Part shown: positions 1 through 5,253 of the stretch, piece by piece
How positions within the stretch are numbered: the stretch's first letter is position 1
Layout: each line of letters starts with the position of its first letter
From: Methylocapsa sp.
Lineage (GTDB): Bacteria > Pseudomonadota > Alphaproteobacteria > Rhizobiales > Beijerinckiaceae
Direction of reading: 5' to 3'
DNA length: 5,253 nt
Assembly (NCBI GenBank): GCA_003162995.1
Contig: PLUZ01000159.1
Span: 4,263 to 9,515, forward strand
Program-made: the position numbers and the translations under genes
The notes under the pieces: model-generated
The model's input: the letters and a program-made list of their open reading frames with translations, nothing else
Databases searched by the model: none
Told to the model about the DNA's origin: nothing

Positions 1-405
1 ATTTGGGAGCTTACCAAGGCCTTGTCCCAGCAATCAAAGCTTCCCGATCCCGCCCGCCAGGTTGCGATTCTCGTGACCGGCGCACATTTCCGGGCTGCGT
101 ATGAAATCTATGCCCATGTCGCGATCGCTGAGCACGACAAGCTTCCGGATGCGAAGCTCGCCACCATCGTCGCGGGGCAGCGCCCGCCCGATCTCACCCG
201 CGATGAGGCCGTTGCTTACGATATCGCCGCCGCGCTCACGAGCGGCGGTGTGCTGCCTGAACTGACCTACCGGGCTGCGGTCGACGCCTTCGGCGCACAT
301 GGCGCGGCCGAACTTTGCTATCTGGTCGGCCTCTATTGCCTGGTTGCGGTGACCCTGAATGGCTTCGATGTTCCGGTGCCGGAGTCCCCGGAAACGGCGG
401 TCTGA
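1..405 (+). CDS. Carboxymuconolactone decarboxylase (CMD)-like family protein, 5' truncated by window edge
   Basis: The reading frame is open from the first base of the window, and 134 residues are visible before TGA at 403-405. A TTG at position 22 could be taken as a start. However, the seven codons before it (IWELTKA) continue the family pattern, so the true start lies upstream. The visible part shows the typical run of this family: an LPxxxRQVAILVTGAHF segment (14-30), the YEIYAH motif with E35 and H39, the GQRPPDLTRDEAVAYD stretch (59-73), and the closing ELCYLVGLYCLVAVTLNGFDVPVPE (104-128). Family members of about 180-190 residues are common, so roughly 50 residues are missing. The CxxC pair of AhpD peroxidases is absent; the only cysteines are C106 and C113 in the last helix, so a thiol-peroxidase role is unlikely. 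Family members act on lactones and related ring-cleavage products, but most are uncharacterised, and the substrate here cannot be told. The gene converges on the minus-strand gene at 477-788, and I see no clear terminator between them. Confidence 0.82.
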   Translation: MWELTKALSQQSKLPDPARQVAILVTGAHFRAAYEIYAHVAIAEHDKLPDAKLATIVAGQRPPDLTRDEAVAYDIAAALTSGGVLPELTYRAAVDAFGAHGAAELCYLVGLYCLVAVTLNGFDVPVPESPETAV

Positions 406-414
406 CTGGTCCTC

Positions 415-460
415 GGCCGCGATCGCCTTGGCGCTGGAGCGCAGGGTGGGCGAGGCAGCG
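415..460 (-). pseudogene. Relic of a glutathione S-transferase 3' end
   Basis: This 46-base stretch aligns with 2881-2928, the 3' end of the intact GST gene in this window: 41 identical bases, 5 mismatches and one 2-base gap. Read on the minus strand it gives RCLAHPALQR, then, after correcting the 2-base deletion, AKAIAA. The intact gene gives RCLARPALQRAKAIEA. Two of the five differences are silent, and the His for Arg change is one often seen in GSTs. This suggests a diverged paralogue rather than a recent copy. Similarity stops abruptly at 460/461, just before the small gene ending at 477, and no GST sequence remains beyond it. It is most simply the leftover tail of a GST gene that once converged on the CMD-like gene. 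Chance similarity of GC-rich sequence is the alternative, but the length and the in-frame protein match make it less likely. Confidence 0.5.
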
Positions 461-476
461 TGAGAGTTTCCAAAAA

Positions 477-788
477 TTACCCGCGCGTTAGACGGTTGGT
501 GTGATTGGGAATCCGGATCGACAAATTCCGGGGAAGGGTTTCGATCACGCGAACGCGCTTGCTTGGCCGCTCATCTTCAAAGGCGATGACGGTCAGCGGC
601 GAGGTCAGCTCGCGCCCAGTCGAAGCGTCGCGCGCATGTATCAGTTCCGATGCCGCCACAAGGAAATATTCGGTTTCTCCGTGACAGGTAATGGCGAGAT
701 CGAAGAACCGCGAATTCCGCCTTGACGGGTGCATGGCCCACTCCGCCGGAATTGCGCAACGATCGCAAAAACACGCCAGTTTACGCAT
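477..788 (-). CDS. Small uncharacterised protein with CxCxxC motif (103 aa)
   Basis: I do not recognise a named family. The frame is open upstream to 932, but the ATG at 788 is the better start: GAGGAAGG (800-793) lies 4 to 8 bases before it, and translating further upstream would read this ribosome binding site as E-E-G-H. The protein begins MRKLACFCDRCAIP, with C6, C8 and C11. A later C35-H36 sits in the stretch ITCHGETEYFLV (33-44). Together these could form a small zinc-ribbon-like site. The stretch after it (45-90) is a mix of short hydrophobic strands and charged residues (PLTVIAFEDE), and the tail is basic (RIPNHTNRLTRG). There is no signal peptide or membrane segment, so it is probably cytosolic. 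The CDRC...CHGETE arrangement reminds me of short hypothetical and phage-borne proteins of Alphaproteobacteria, but that is memory, not a search. Neighbours give no functional hint: it is divergent from the phosphatase gene and convergent with the CMD-like gene. Confidence 0.68.
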   Translation of the reverse strand: MRKLACFCDRCAIPAEWAMHPSRRNSRFFDLAITCHGETEYFLVAASELIHARDASTGRELTSPLTVIAFEDERPSKRVRVIETLPRNLSIRIPNHTNRLTRG

Positions 789-792
789 GTGC

Positions 793-800
793 CCTTCCTC
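793..800 (-). promoter_or_regulatory. Ribosome binding site of the 477-788 gene
   Basis: On the minus strand GAGGAAGG is followed by GCAC and the ATG at 788. The purine-rich core and its spacing decide the start at 788 over the longer open frame reaching 932. Confidence 0.65.
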
Positions 801-987
801 TCTCGCTCCGTCCAAACTGCAATCACCAGCATTTGATCGCTTATCGTGAACGCCGCCAGGGCGCGGGTGTTCCAACGCCTCCCTCGCCATCCCCAAATTC
901 TCATAGCCTCGATCACCGTGGCCGGGGGCCATCGCCGCTATCGGACTACCGGATCTTTGTTCAGGGAAAACGCGGCATTCGACCGAA

Positions 988-1016
988 GAGTCATCGATCC
1001 GTCATGAACCTGTCAG
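988..1016 (+). promoter_or_regulatory. Putative PHO box (PhoB binding site), three half-sites
   Basis: Three 7-base units follow each other with 4-base spacers, an exact 11-base period: GAGTCAT (988-994), CCGTCAT (999-1005) and CTGTCAG (1010-1016). All three share GTCA in register. The known PHO box is built from CTGTCAT-like direct repeats with the same 7+4 layout. The second and third units each match CTGTCAT at six of seven positions and the first at five. The array ends 49 bases before the start codon of an exported phosphatase-superfamily gene, where a PhoB-activated promoter would be expected. The site and spacing are seen directly; binding by PhoB is inferred. A bases-only match of this size can arise by chance, but the register and the downstream gene both favour a real site. 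Confidence 0.6.
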
Positions 1017-1024
1017 GCAACAAC

Positions 1025-1030
1025 TGTAGC
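1025..1030 (+). promoter_or_regulatory. Possible -10 element downstream of the PHO box
   Basis: TGTAGC starts 8 bases after the last PHO half-site. In PhoB-activated promoters the PHO box replaces the -35 element and the -10 hexamer follows at about this distance. The match to TATAAT is only three of six, so this is a positional guess. Transcription would then start near 1037 and leave a leader of about 30 bases. Confidence 0.25.
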
Positions 1031-1053
1031 GCTCTCGCCGTAGTCAAACCACG

Positions 1054-1058
1054 GGAGG
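1054..1058 (+). promoter_or_regulatory. Ribosome binding site that selects a TTG start at 1066
   Basis: GGAGG, inside GGGAGGAA, lies 7 bases before the TTG at 1066. It is 25 bases from the in-frame ATG at 1084, too far for normal initiation. The site therefore supports the rare TTG start of the phosphatase-like gene. Confidence 0.7.
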
Positions 1059-1065
1059 AAATCCT

Positions 1066-2769
1066 TTGTCACGAAACTTACCGATGTCGCGTAAGCTGCT
1101 CTCATGCGTTGCGACCGGCGCCTTGGCGTTGGGACTTGCAGCCGCTCACCCCGCTCCGGCTGGAGCCGACGAGCATGGCCACGTCAAACATGTCTTGCTG
1201 ATCAGCATCGACGGCATGCATGCCCTCGATTTTGCAAATTGCGCGAAAGGCGTCGCCAGCGTCTTTTTCGGCGACCCCTATTGTCCGAATCTTGCCGAAC
1301 TCAGCGACAATGGTGTGATCTTCACCGAGACGTCGACATCGCGGCCGTCGGATTCTTTCCCCGGCTTGACGGCCCTGGTGACCGGCGGATCACCGCGTTC
1401 GACCGGCGCCTTCTATGATGTCAGCTATGATCGCGCCTTGTCGCCGCCTAAGGTGACAACGCCTTACGGCATCGTCGGCGGTGCCGCGCTTTGCCCGAGC
1501 GTCGTCGGCACGCAAGTCGGAAACGACGAGGAGATCGACATAGACTACACCAAGCTCGACGCCGGCGGCGGCATCAATCCCGACTATCTGCCGCGGGATC
1601 CAAAAAACGGTTGCGCGCCAGTCTACCCGCATCAGTTCATCCGGGTGAACACGCTGTTTGAAGTGGTGAAGGAGTCCGGCGGCTACACCGCCTGGTCCGA
1701 CAAGCATCAATCCTACGAACTGACCAACGGCCGCAGCGGAAAGGGCGTCGACGATTTCTATGCCCCTGAGATCAACTCGATTCCGGTGGCACTGCCGGGG
1801 GTCCCGGGCTGCAGTCCGCTTCCGGATCAGACGGCGGTATCGTCGAGCAATGCTTGGACCGATAGTTTCGCCAATATCAAATGCTATGACACCCTCAAGG
1901 TCCAGGCCATCCTCAACGAGATCGCCGGGCTAAGCCATGACGGCACGGCAGCCAGGCGGGTGCCGAACGTCTTTGGCATGAATTTCCAGGCGGTGAGCGT
2001 CGGTCAGAAGCTTGTCGAGAAGAGCATCAATGTGACCGGAGGCTATCTCGATGCCGCCGGCACGCCATCAACGGCGCTGGTCGGCGAAATCCAATTCGTC
2101 GACGCGGCGATCGGCAAGATGGTGTCTGAGCTGAAGCACCGGGGGCTCTACCAAGATACCGCGATCATCATCACCGCCAAGCACGGCCAATCGCCGATCG
2201 ATCCGAACCGGGTTTTGCGCATTCCAGCGGATAACGCCAACGACGAACCGCCGTCGATGGTTCTCAGCCCGACTGGCAACGTCGGTACGGGATATCCGGT
2301 GCTGCAAGCGCTCGAGGACGATATCTCGTTGCTCTGGCTGGCAGACAACAGCGAAGCCGCCACGCTGAACGCGGTGGCGCAGCTTCAGGCCAATGCCGCC
2401 AAGATCGGCGCCGACGGCGGCGAGTTCTTCTACGGCCGCAATTTGGATCTGATGTTCAGCGATCCGAGGACGCCCGAAGGTTCGCGCACGCCCAACATCA
2501 TCGTGGCGCCCAATGTTGGCGTCGTTTATACCGGCGGCAAGAAGAAGGTGGCGGAGCATGGCGGCTTCGCACATGACGACACAACCGTCATCATGTTGGT
2601 GTCCCATCCGGAAATCTCGCACGCGGTTATCCACAGCCCGGTCGAGACGGCACAGGTGGCGCCCACGATCTTGGCGCTGCTTGGTCTCGACCCCGACAGC
2701 CTCATCGCCGTGCAGAAGGAAGGGACCCAGGTGCTGCCGGGAATTCAGTTCTCGCGCAACCACGACTAG
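1066..2769 (+). CDS. Exported alkaline phosphatase superfamily protein (type I phosphodiesterase/nucleotide pyrophosphatase-like)
   Basis: This 567-residue protein has a Sec-type signal peptide: basic start MSRNLPMSRK, hydrophobic core 11-27, and a likely signal peptidase I cut after A32-G33-A34. The mature part opens with the superfamily strand HVLLISIDGM, with metal ligand D49. It continues with the nucleophile loop SRPSDSFPGL; S97, just before FP, sits where phosphodiesterases have Thr. Further landmarks are ALVTGGSPRSTGAFYD (103-118), ITAKHGQSP (369-377, H373) and AEHGGFAHDD (496-505, H498). The family hydrolyses phosphate mono- or diesters, so periplasmic release of phosphate is the likely role; the substrate is unknown. 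By eye alignment, three canonical ligands are replaced: V310 and Q314 for the Asp and His of the DxxGH-type motif, and K372 for the Asp of the SDHG motif. Six mature cysteines (59, 73, 143, 183, 249, 273) allow three disulfides. The TTG start is chosen from the ribosome binding site; ATG at 1084 would keep a working signal peptide. A PHO-like box lies upstream and a terminator follows, so it is monocistronic. Confidence 0.88.
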   Translation: MSRNLPMSRKLLSCVATGALALGLAAAHPAPAGADEHGHVKHVLLISIDGMHALDFANCAKGVASVFFGDPYCPNLAELSDNGVIFTETSTSRPSDSFPGLTALVTGGSPRSTGAFYDVSYDRALSPPKVTTPYGIVGGAALCPSVVGTQVGNDEEIDIDYTKLDAGGGINPDYLPRDPKNGCAPVYPHQFIRVNTLFEVVKESGGYTAWSDKHQSYELTNGRSGKGVDDFYAPEINSIPVALPGVPGCSPLPDQTAVSSSNAWTDSFANIKCYDTLKVQAILNEIAGLSHDGTAARRVPNVFGMNFQAVSVGQKLVEKSINVTGGYLDAAGTPSTALVGEIQFVDAAIGKMVSELKHRGLYQDTAIIITAKHGQSPIDPNRVLRIPADNANDEPPSMVLSPTGNVGTGYPVLQALEDDISLLWLADNSEAATLNAVAQLQANAAKIGADGGEFFYGRNLDLMFSDPRTPEGSRTPNIIVAPNVGVVYTGGKKKVAEHGGFAHDDTTVIMLVSHPEISHAVIHSPVETAQVAPTILALLGLDPDSLIAVQKEGTQVLPGIQFSRNHD

Positions 2770-2812
2770 AACGAGCGTAAGCGAAGAAGAAAGCTAGGCT
2801 AACGTAAACACG

Positions 2813-2851
2813 AGCGGCTTTGGATGGGATCACATCTGAAGCCGCTTTTTT
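2813..2851 (+). terminator. Rho-independent terminator of the phosphatase-like gene
   Basis: A 14-base-pair hairpin has arms 2813-2826 and 2833-2846 around the 6-base loop GGATCA. The outer eight pairs (AGCGGCTT with AAGCCGCT) and inner four (GATG with CATC) are perfect, joined by two G-U wobble pairs. Six T residues (2846-2851) follow directly. It lies 44 bases after the stop of the plus-strand gene. The minus strand lacks a T tract after the hairpin, so it is unlikely to be an efficient terminator for the GST gene coming from the other side. Confidence 0.9.
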
Positions 2852-2868
2852 GTCACGCCCATGCCGGT

Positions 2869-3471
2869 TCAAACGCCGGCGGCTTCGATCGCCTTGGCGC
2901 GCTGGAGGGCGGGGCGGGCGAGGCAGCGGTCCACATAAGCGCGCAGCGCCGGCCTTGACGGAACAAGCTTGAAAATATCGATCCCGAAATGAAGATCGAG
3001 CCCGATCATCACGTCAGCCGCCGAGAAATGCTCGCCGAGCAGCCAGGGGCCCTTGGTAACGGCTGCCTCCAACACATCGAAAACCCGATCGAAATCCCCA
3101 AAACTCGCCATCTCGGGCCGGACCGGGATATTGGCGGACTTCGTGAGAAAGGCGGGTTCGACACAGCCCGGCGAAAAAAACAGCCATTGCAAATAGCGTC
3201 CGCGGGCGGGATCGCCGAGCGGCGGCGCAAGGCCTGCCTGCGGAACCACCTCGGCCACATAGGCGCAAATGGCGCCGGATTCGGCGACGGCCACAGGCCC
3301 ATCGGTCAGCGCGGGAACTTTCGCCATAGGGTTGATCGCGCGATAGCCGGCGCTCTTTTGGTCCCCGGCCATCAAATCGAGCTTGACGCGCTCATAGGGA
3401 ACGCCTGCCTCTTCGAGCACCCAAAGCGCCCGCAGCGACCGCGTGCGCGGAGCCCAATAAAGCTTCATCAT
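2869..3471 (-). CDS. Glutathione S-transferase family protein (200 aa)
   Basis: This is a full-length bacterial GST of usual size. The N-terminal thioredoxin-like domain (3-75) begins KLYWAPRTRSLRALWVLEE. S12 in this loop is the probable catalytic residue, with Y5 as an alternative. KVPAL (51-55) carries the conserved cis-proline P53, and E64-S65 is the pair that binds the gamma-glutamyl part of glutathione. The all-helical C-terminal domain (about 88-200) contains the N-capping box FSAADVMIGLD (149-159, S150 and D153). The family conjugates glutathione to electrophiles or uses it in isomerisation or reduction in the cytosol; the substrate here is unknown. Two adjacent ATG codons (3471 and 3468) could both serve as start; AAGGAGG (3483-3477) is well placed for either. 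The gene starts 18 bases after the dnaE stop and is probably read from the dnaE transcript. No clear terminator is seen after it on its own strand. Its 3' end has a degenerate copy at 415-460. Confidence 0.92.
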   Translation of the reverse strand: MMKLYWAPRTRSLRALWVLEEAGVPYERVKLDLMAGDQKSAGYRAINPMAKVPALTDGPVAVAESGAICAYVAEVVPQAGLAPPLGDPARGRYLQWLFFSPGCVEPAFLTKSANIPVRPEMASFGDFDRVFDVLEAAVTKGPWLLGEHFSAADVMIGLDLHFGIDIFKLVPSRPALRAYVDRCLARPALQRAKAIEAAGV

Positions 3472-3476
3472 AGGTG

Positions 3477-3483
3477 CCTCCTT
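3477..3483 (-). promoter_or_regulatory. Ribosome binding site of the GST gene in the dnaE-GST gap
   Basis: AAGGAGG on the minus strand, a nearly perfect Shine-Dalgarno sequence, lies 5 bases before the ATG at 3471 and 8 before the one at 3468. It fills much of the 18-base gap after dnaE, leaving no room there for a separate promoter. Any GST-specific promoter would have to lie inside dnaE. Confidence 0.75.
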
Positions 3484-3489
3484 TTTGCG

Positions 3490-5253
3490 TCACACATGCT
3501 CCACCGCGACAATGCCGGGAACGGTTTTGAGCGCGCCCGCGACTTGCGGTGAAACGGAAAATTTGCCGGGCAGCTTCACTTCGACCTCGCCGCTGCCCGT
3601 GAGGAGAATGAGCGACACGTCGCCGTCCCCCGGCCCGCGCAGCCGCCGCGCGATCTCGGCAAGCGGATTTTCGTCGCGCAGGACAACGCGCAGCCCCTTG
3701 CCGATCCGGCTAGCGGCCACATCCAAAGGCTCCACGGAAACGATGCGGGCGCGCACATCCTCGCCTTCGATGGCGGCTTGCAGGCCAACGAGCACGGAGG
3801 CGCCTTTTTCCAAATGATCGCGGTATTGATTGAGGCCTTCCTGAAACAGGATTGCTTCATATTGGCCGGACTGATCCGAGAGCTGGACGATCCCCATCTT
3901 CGTGCCCGACTTGGTTCGCCTTTCGTGACGGTCGAGCACCGTGGCAGCAAGCCGTCCGGCAGAGGCGCCCTGCTTGACCGCGCGGACGAACATGGCCCAG
4001 GGCTGCACCCGCAGCCGCGCGAGAATCGCGGCATAGGCGTCGAGCGGATGGCCAGACAAAAAGAAGCCGACAGAGTCGAACTCGCGCCGCAGCCGCTCAT
4101 TGAGCGGCCATGGTTCGGCCTTCGGCAATGCAATGGCGTCGGCACTTTCGCCGCCAAACAGCACGCTTTGGCCGGCAAGCTGCTCTGCCTCACGGCGGTG
4201 CGCCGCGGCGAGGATGGATTCGGCGGCGGCATGGACGCGCGCGCGATTGGGTTCGAGGTCGTCGAAAGCGCCGGCGGCGGCGAGACTTTCGAGCGTGCGC
4301 TTATTGATCTCGCGCGGATTGAGTTTTGAGGCGAATTGGGTGAGATCACGAAAGGCAGGCGTGGCGGACTGGCCTACGGCCGATATTTCCGCACTGCCAT
4401 TGATCGCCGCGAGCGAACGAGCATGCGATTCGCCGACGCCCTTGATCGCCGAGAGCGCATAGCGGATCGCCGGTTCGCCCTTGCATTCGGCAGGCTCGAA
4501 ATCGGCGCCCGAAGTCTGCACCGACGGCGGCAAGACCTTGATATTGAGGCGCCGCGCCTCGTTGCAGAATTCGGCGAGCTTGTCGGTGTTCGATTTGTCG
4601 AGCGTCATCGACGCGGCGAGAAATTCGACCGGATAATTGGCTTTGAGCCAGGCGGTTTGATAGGAAAGCAAGGCGTAGGGAGCTGAGTGGGACTTATTGA
4701 ACCCGTATTCAGCGAATTTCGCGCAAGCATCAAAAATAGCATCGGCGGTCGGCTTCGCGATCTTTCTTTCGACCGCGCCCGACACGAAGCGCTCGCGTTG
4801 CGCATCCATCTCGGCCTTGATCTTCTTGCCCATGGCACGCCGCAGGAGATCGGCCTGGGCAAGGCTGTAGCCGGCAAGGTCGCGGGCGATCTGCTGGACC
4901 TGCTCCTGATACGTGATCACCCCGAACGTCTCGCGCAGGATGGGTTCAAGCTCGGGAAGCGCATACTCGACAGGTTCTTCACCATTCTTCCGAGCGCAAT
5001 AGACCGGAATATTCGCCATCGGACCCGGCCGGTAGAGGGCCACAAGCGCAATAATATCCTCGAACCGGTCGGCCCGCATATCAGTCACGGCCTTGCGCAT
5101 GCCCGCACTTTCAAGCTGGAACACGCCGACTGTTTCGCCGCGTTCCAGCATGGCGAAGGTCTTCTTATCGTCCAAAGGGATTTTTAATAGGTCAATCACG
5201 ACACCGCGCTTCTTCAGAAGCTTGAGGCAGTAGGATAGGACGGTGAGCGTTTT
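3490..5253 (-). CDS. dnaE: DNA polymerase III subunit alpha, C-terminal half (5' end off window)
   Basis: The frame runs through the right edge of the window: 587 residues are visible of about 1,150 expected. A GTG at 5199 is not the start; the 18 codons before it (KTLTVLSYC... to GV) continue the conserved sequence. The protein is the catalytic subunit of the replicative polymerase, extending DNA in the holoenzyme with the beta clamp and clamp loader. Visible landmarks, counted from the edge, are the fingers region (VGVFQLES 42-49, LYRPGPM 73-79, YQEQVQQIA 115-123, LLRRAMGKK 136-144, YGFNKSHSAPYALLSYQTAWLKA 183-205), a helix-hairpin-helix (AIKGVGE 269-275), and the clamp-binding motif QSVLF (362-366, compare QADMF in E. 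coli). An OB fold (about 433-510) and a C-terminal domain that would contact tau follow. By comparison with E. coli the catalytic aspartates lie just beyond the edge. The internal clamp motif and full C-terminus argue for DnaE1, not the mutagenic DnaE2/ImuC. The GST gene follows after 18 bases. Confidence 0.97.
   Translation of the reverse strand, partial: KTLTVLSYCLKLLKKRGVVIDLLKIPLDDKKTFAMLERGETVGVFQLESAGMRKAVTDMRADRFEDIIALVALYRPGPMANIPVYCARKNGEEPVEYALPELEPILRETFGVITYQEQVQQIARDLAGYSLAQADLLRRAMGKKIKAEMDAQRERFVSGAVERKIAKPTADAIFDACAKFAEYGFNKSHSAPYALLSYQTAWLKANYPVEFLAASMTLDKSNTDKLAEFCNEARRLNIKVLPPSVQTSGADFEPAECKGEPAIRYALSAIKGVGESHARSLAAINGSAEISAVGQSATPAFRDLTQFASKLNPREINKRTLESLAAAGAFDDLEPNRARVHAAAESILAAAHRREAEQLAGQSVLFGGESADAIALPKAEPWPLNERLRREFDSVGFFLSGHPLDAYAAILARLRVQPWAMFVRAVKQGASAGRLAATVLDRHERRTKSGTKMGIVQLSDQSGQYEAILFQEGLNQYRDHLEKGASVLVGLQAAIEGEDVRARIVSVEPLDVAASRIGKGLRVVLRDENPLAEIARRLRGPGDGDVSLILLTGSGEVEVKLPGKFSVSPQVAGALKTVPGIVAVEHV

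Larger units (their letters stand above)
789..1065. other. Divergent intergenic region between the small gene and the phosphatase-like gene
   Basis: These 277 bases separate two divergent starts. The right part holds the PHO-like box and the ribosome binding site described separately. For the minus-strand gene I see only a weak -35-like TTCACG near 845-850 on the minus strand, without a good -10, so its promoter is not assigned. Open frames crossing this region on the plus strand (722-1201) lack a ribosome binding site and overlap both real genes out of frame, so no further gene is called here. Confidence 0.6.

Noticed and set aside
22..405. A complete 127-residue CMD-like gene starting at the TTG at 22
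   Set aside because: The frame is open to the window edge and the upstream codons continue the family pattern, so the gene is better treated as truncated by the window.
406..476. Terminator between the CMD-like gene and the convergent small gene
   Set aside because: No stable hairpin followed by a T tract was found on either strand in this gap.
919..931. Small inverted repeat TGGCC-GGG-GGCCA in the intergenic region
   Set aside because: A 5-base stem with a 3-base loop and no T tract is common by chance in GC-rich DNA; no function can be supported.
789..932. N-terminal extension of the small minus-strand gene to 932
   Set aside because: The extension translates the Shine-Dalgarno sequence just before the ATG at 788 and has a composition unlike the rest of the protein.
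1096..1107. Lipobox-like LLSC at residues 11-14 of the phosphatase-like protein
   Set aside because: The cysteine comes before the hydrophobic core rather than after it, so a lipoprotein signal is unlikely. A normal AxA cleavage site follows at residues 32-34.
722..1201. Plus-strand open frame of 159 codons
   Set aside because: It overlaps the small minus-strand gene and the start of the phosphatase gene in another frame. It has no ribosome binding site, and its Pro/Ser-rich translation looks like out-of-frame sequence.
2068..2763. Minus-strand 231-codon frame opposite the phosphatase-like gene
   Set aside because: The His/Arg-rich translation is typical of the antisense of a GC-rich gene, and the plus strand carries clear family motifs throughout.
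3778..4329. Plus-strand frames of 100-190 codons opposite dnaE and the GST gene
   Set aside because: They are antisense shadows of strongly conserved minus-strand genes and show no recognisable domain or start signal.

Overview
The window reads as a piece of alphaproteobacterial chromosome. It is GC-rich, its replicative DNA polymerase resembles those of Hyphomicrobiales (Rhizobiales), and the codon use and short intergenic gaps fit that group. A finer placement (for example Beijerinckiaceae) would be a guess. I see no insertion sequence, tRNA, rRNA or CRISPR array.

Layout from left to right. (1) Positions 1-405, plus strand, hold the C-terminal part of a carboxymuconolactone decarboxylase (CMD)-like protein whose start lies off the left edge. 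(2) Positions 415-460 hold a short relic that matches the 3' end of the glutathione S-transferase gene found 2.4 kb away in this same window. (3) Positions 477-788, minus strand, encode a 103-residue uncharacterised protein with a CxCxxC motif and a clear ribosome binding site. (4) A divergent intergenic region (789-1065) follows. It carries three 7-base half-sites on an exact 11-base period that look like a PhoB-binding PHO box. (5) Positions 1066-2769, plus strand, encode an exported 567-residue alkaline-phosphatase-superfamily protein, closed by a strong rho-independent terminator. (6) Positions 2869-3471 (glutathione S-transferase) and 3490-5253 (C-terminal half of DnaE) lie on the minus strand, 18 bases apart, and are probably cotranscribed with dnaE first.

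The right half is housekeeping: dnaE with a small cytosolic GST behind it. The left half is accessory in character. The most interesting combination is the putative PHO box placed directly before an exported phosphatase-fold enzyme. It predicts that the enzyme is induced by phosphate starvation and scavenges phosphate from organic esters outside the cytoplasm. The enzyme itself is unusual because several metal ligands of the phosphodiesterase branch appear to be replaced. I found no convincing new multi-gene system. The points worth following are the PHO box, the altered metal site, the GST relic and the small Cys-motif protein.
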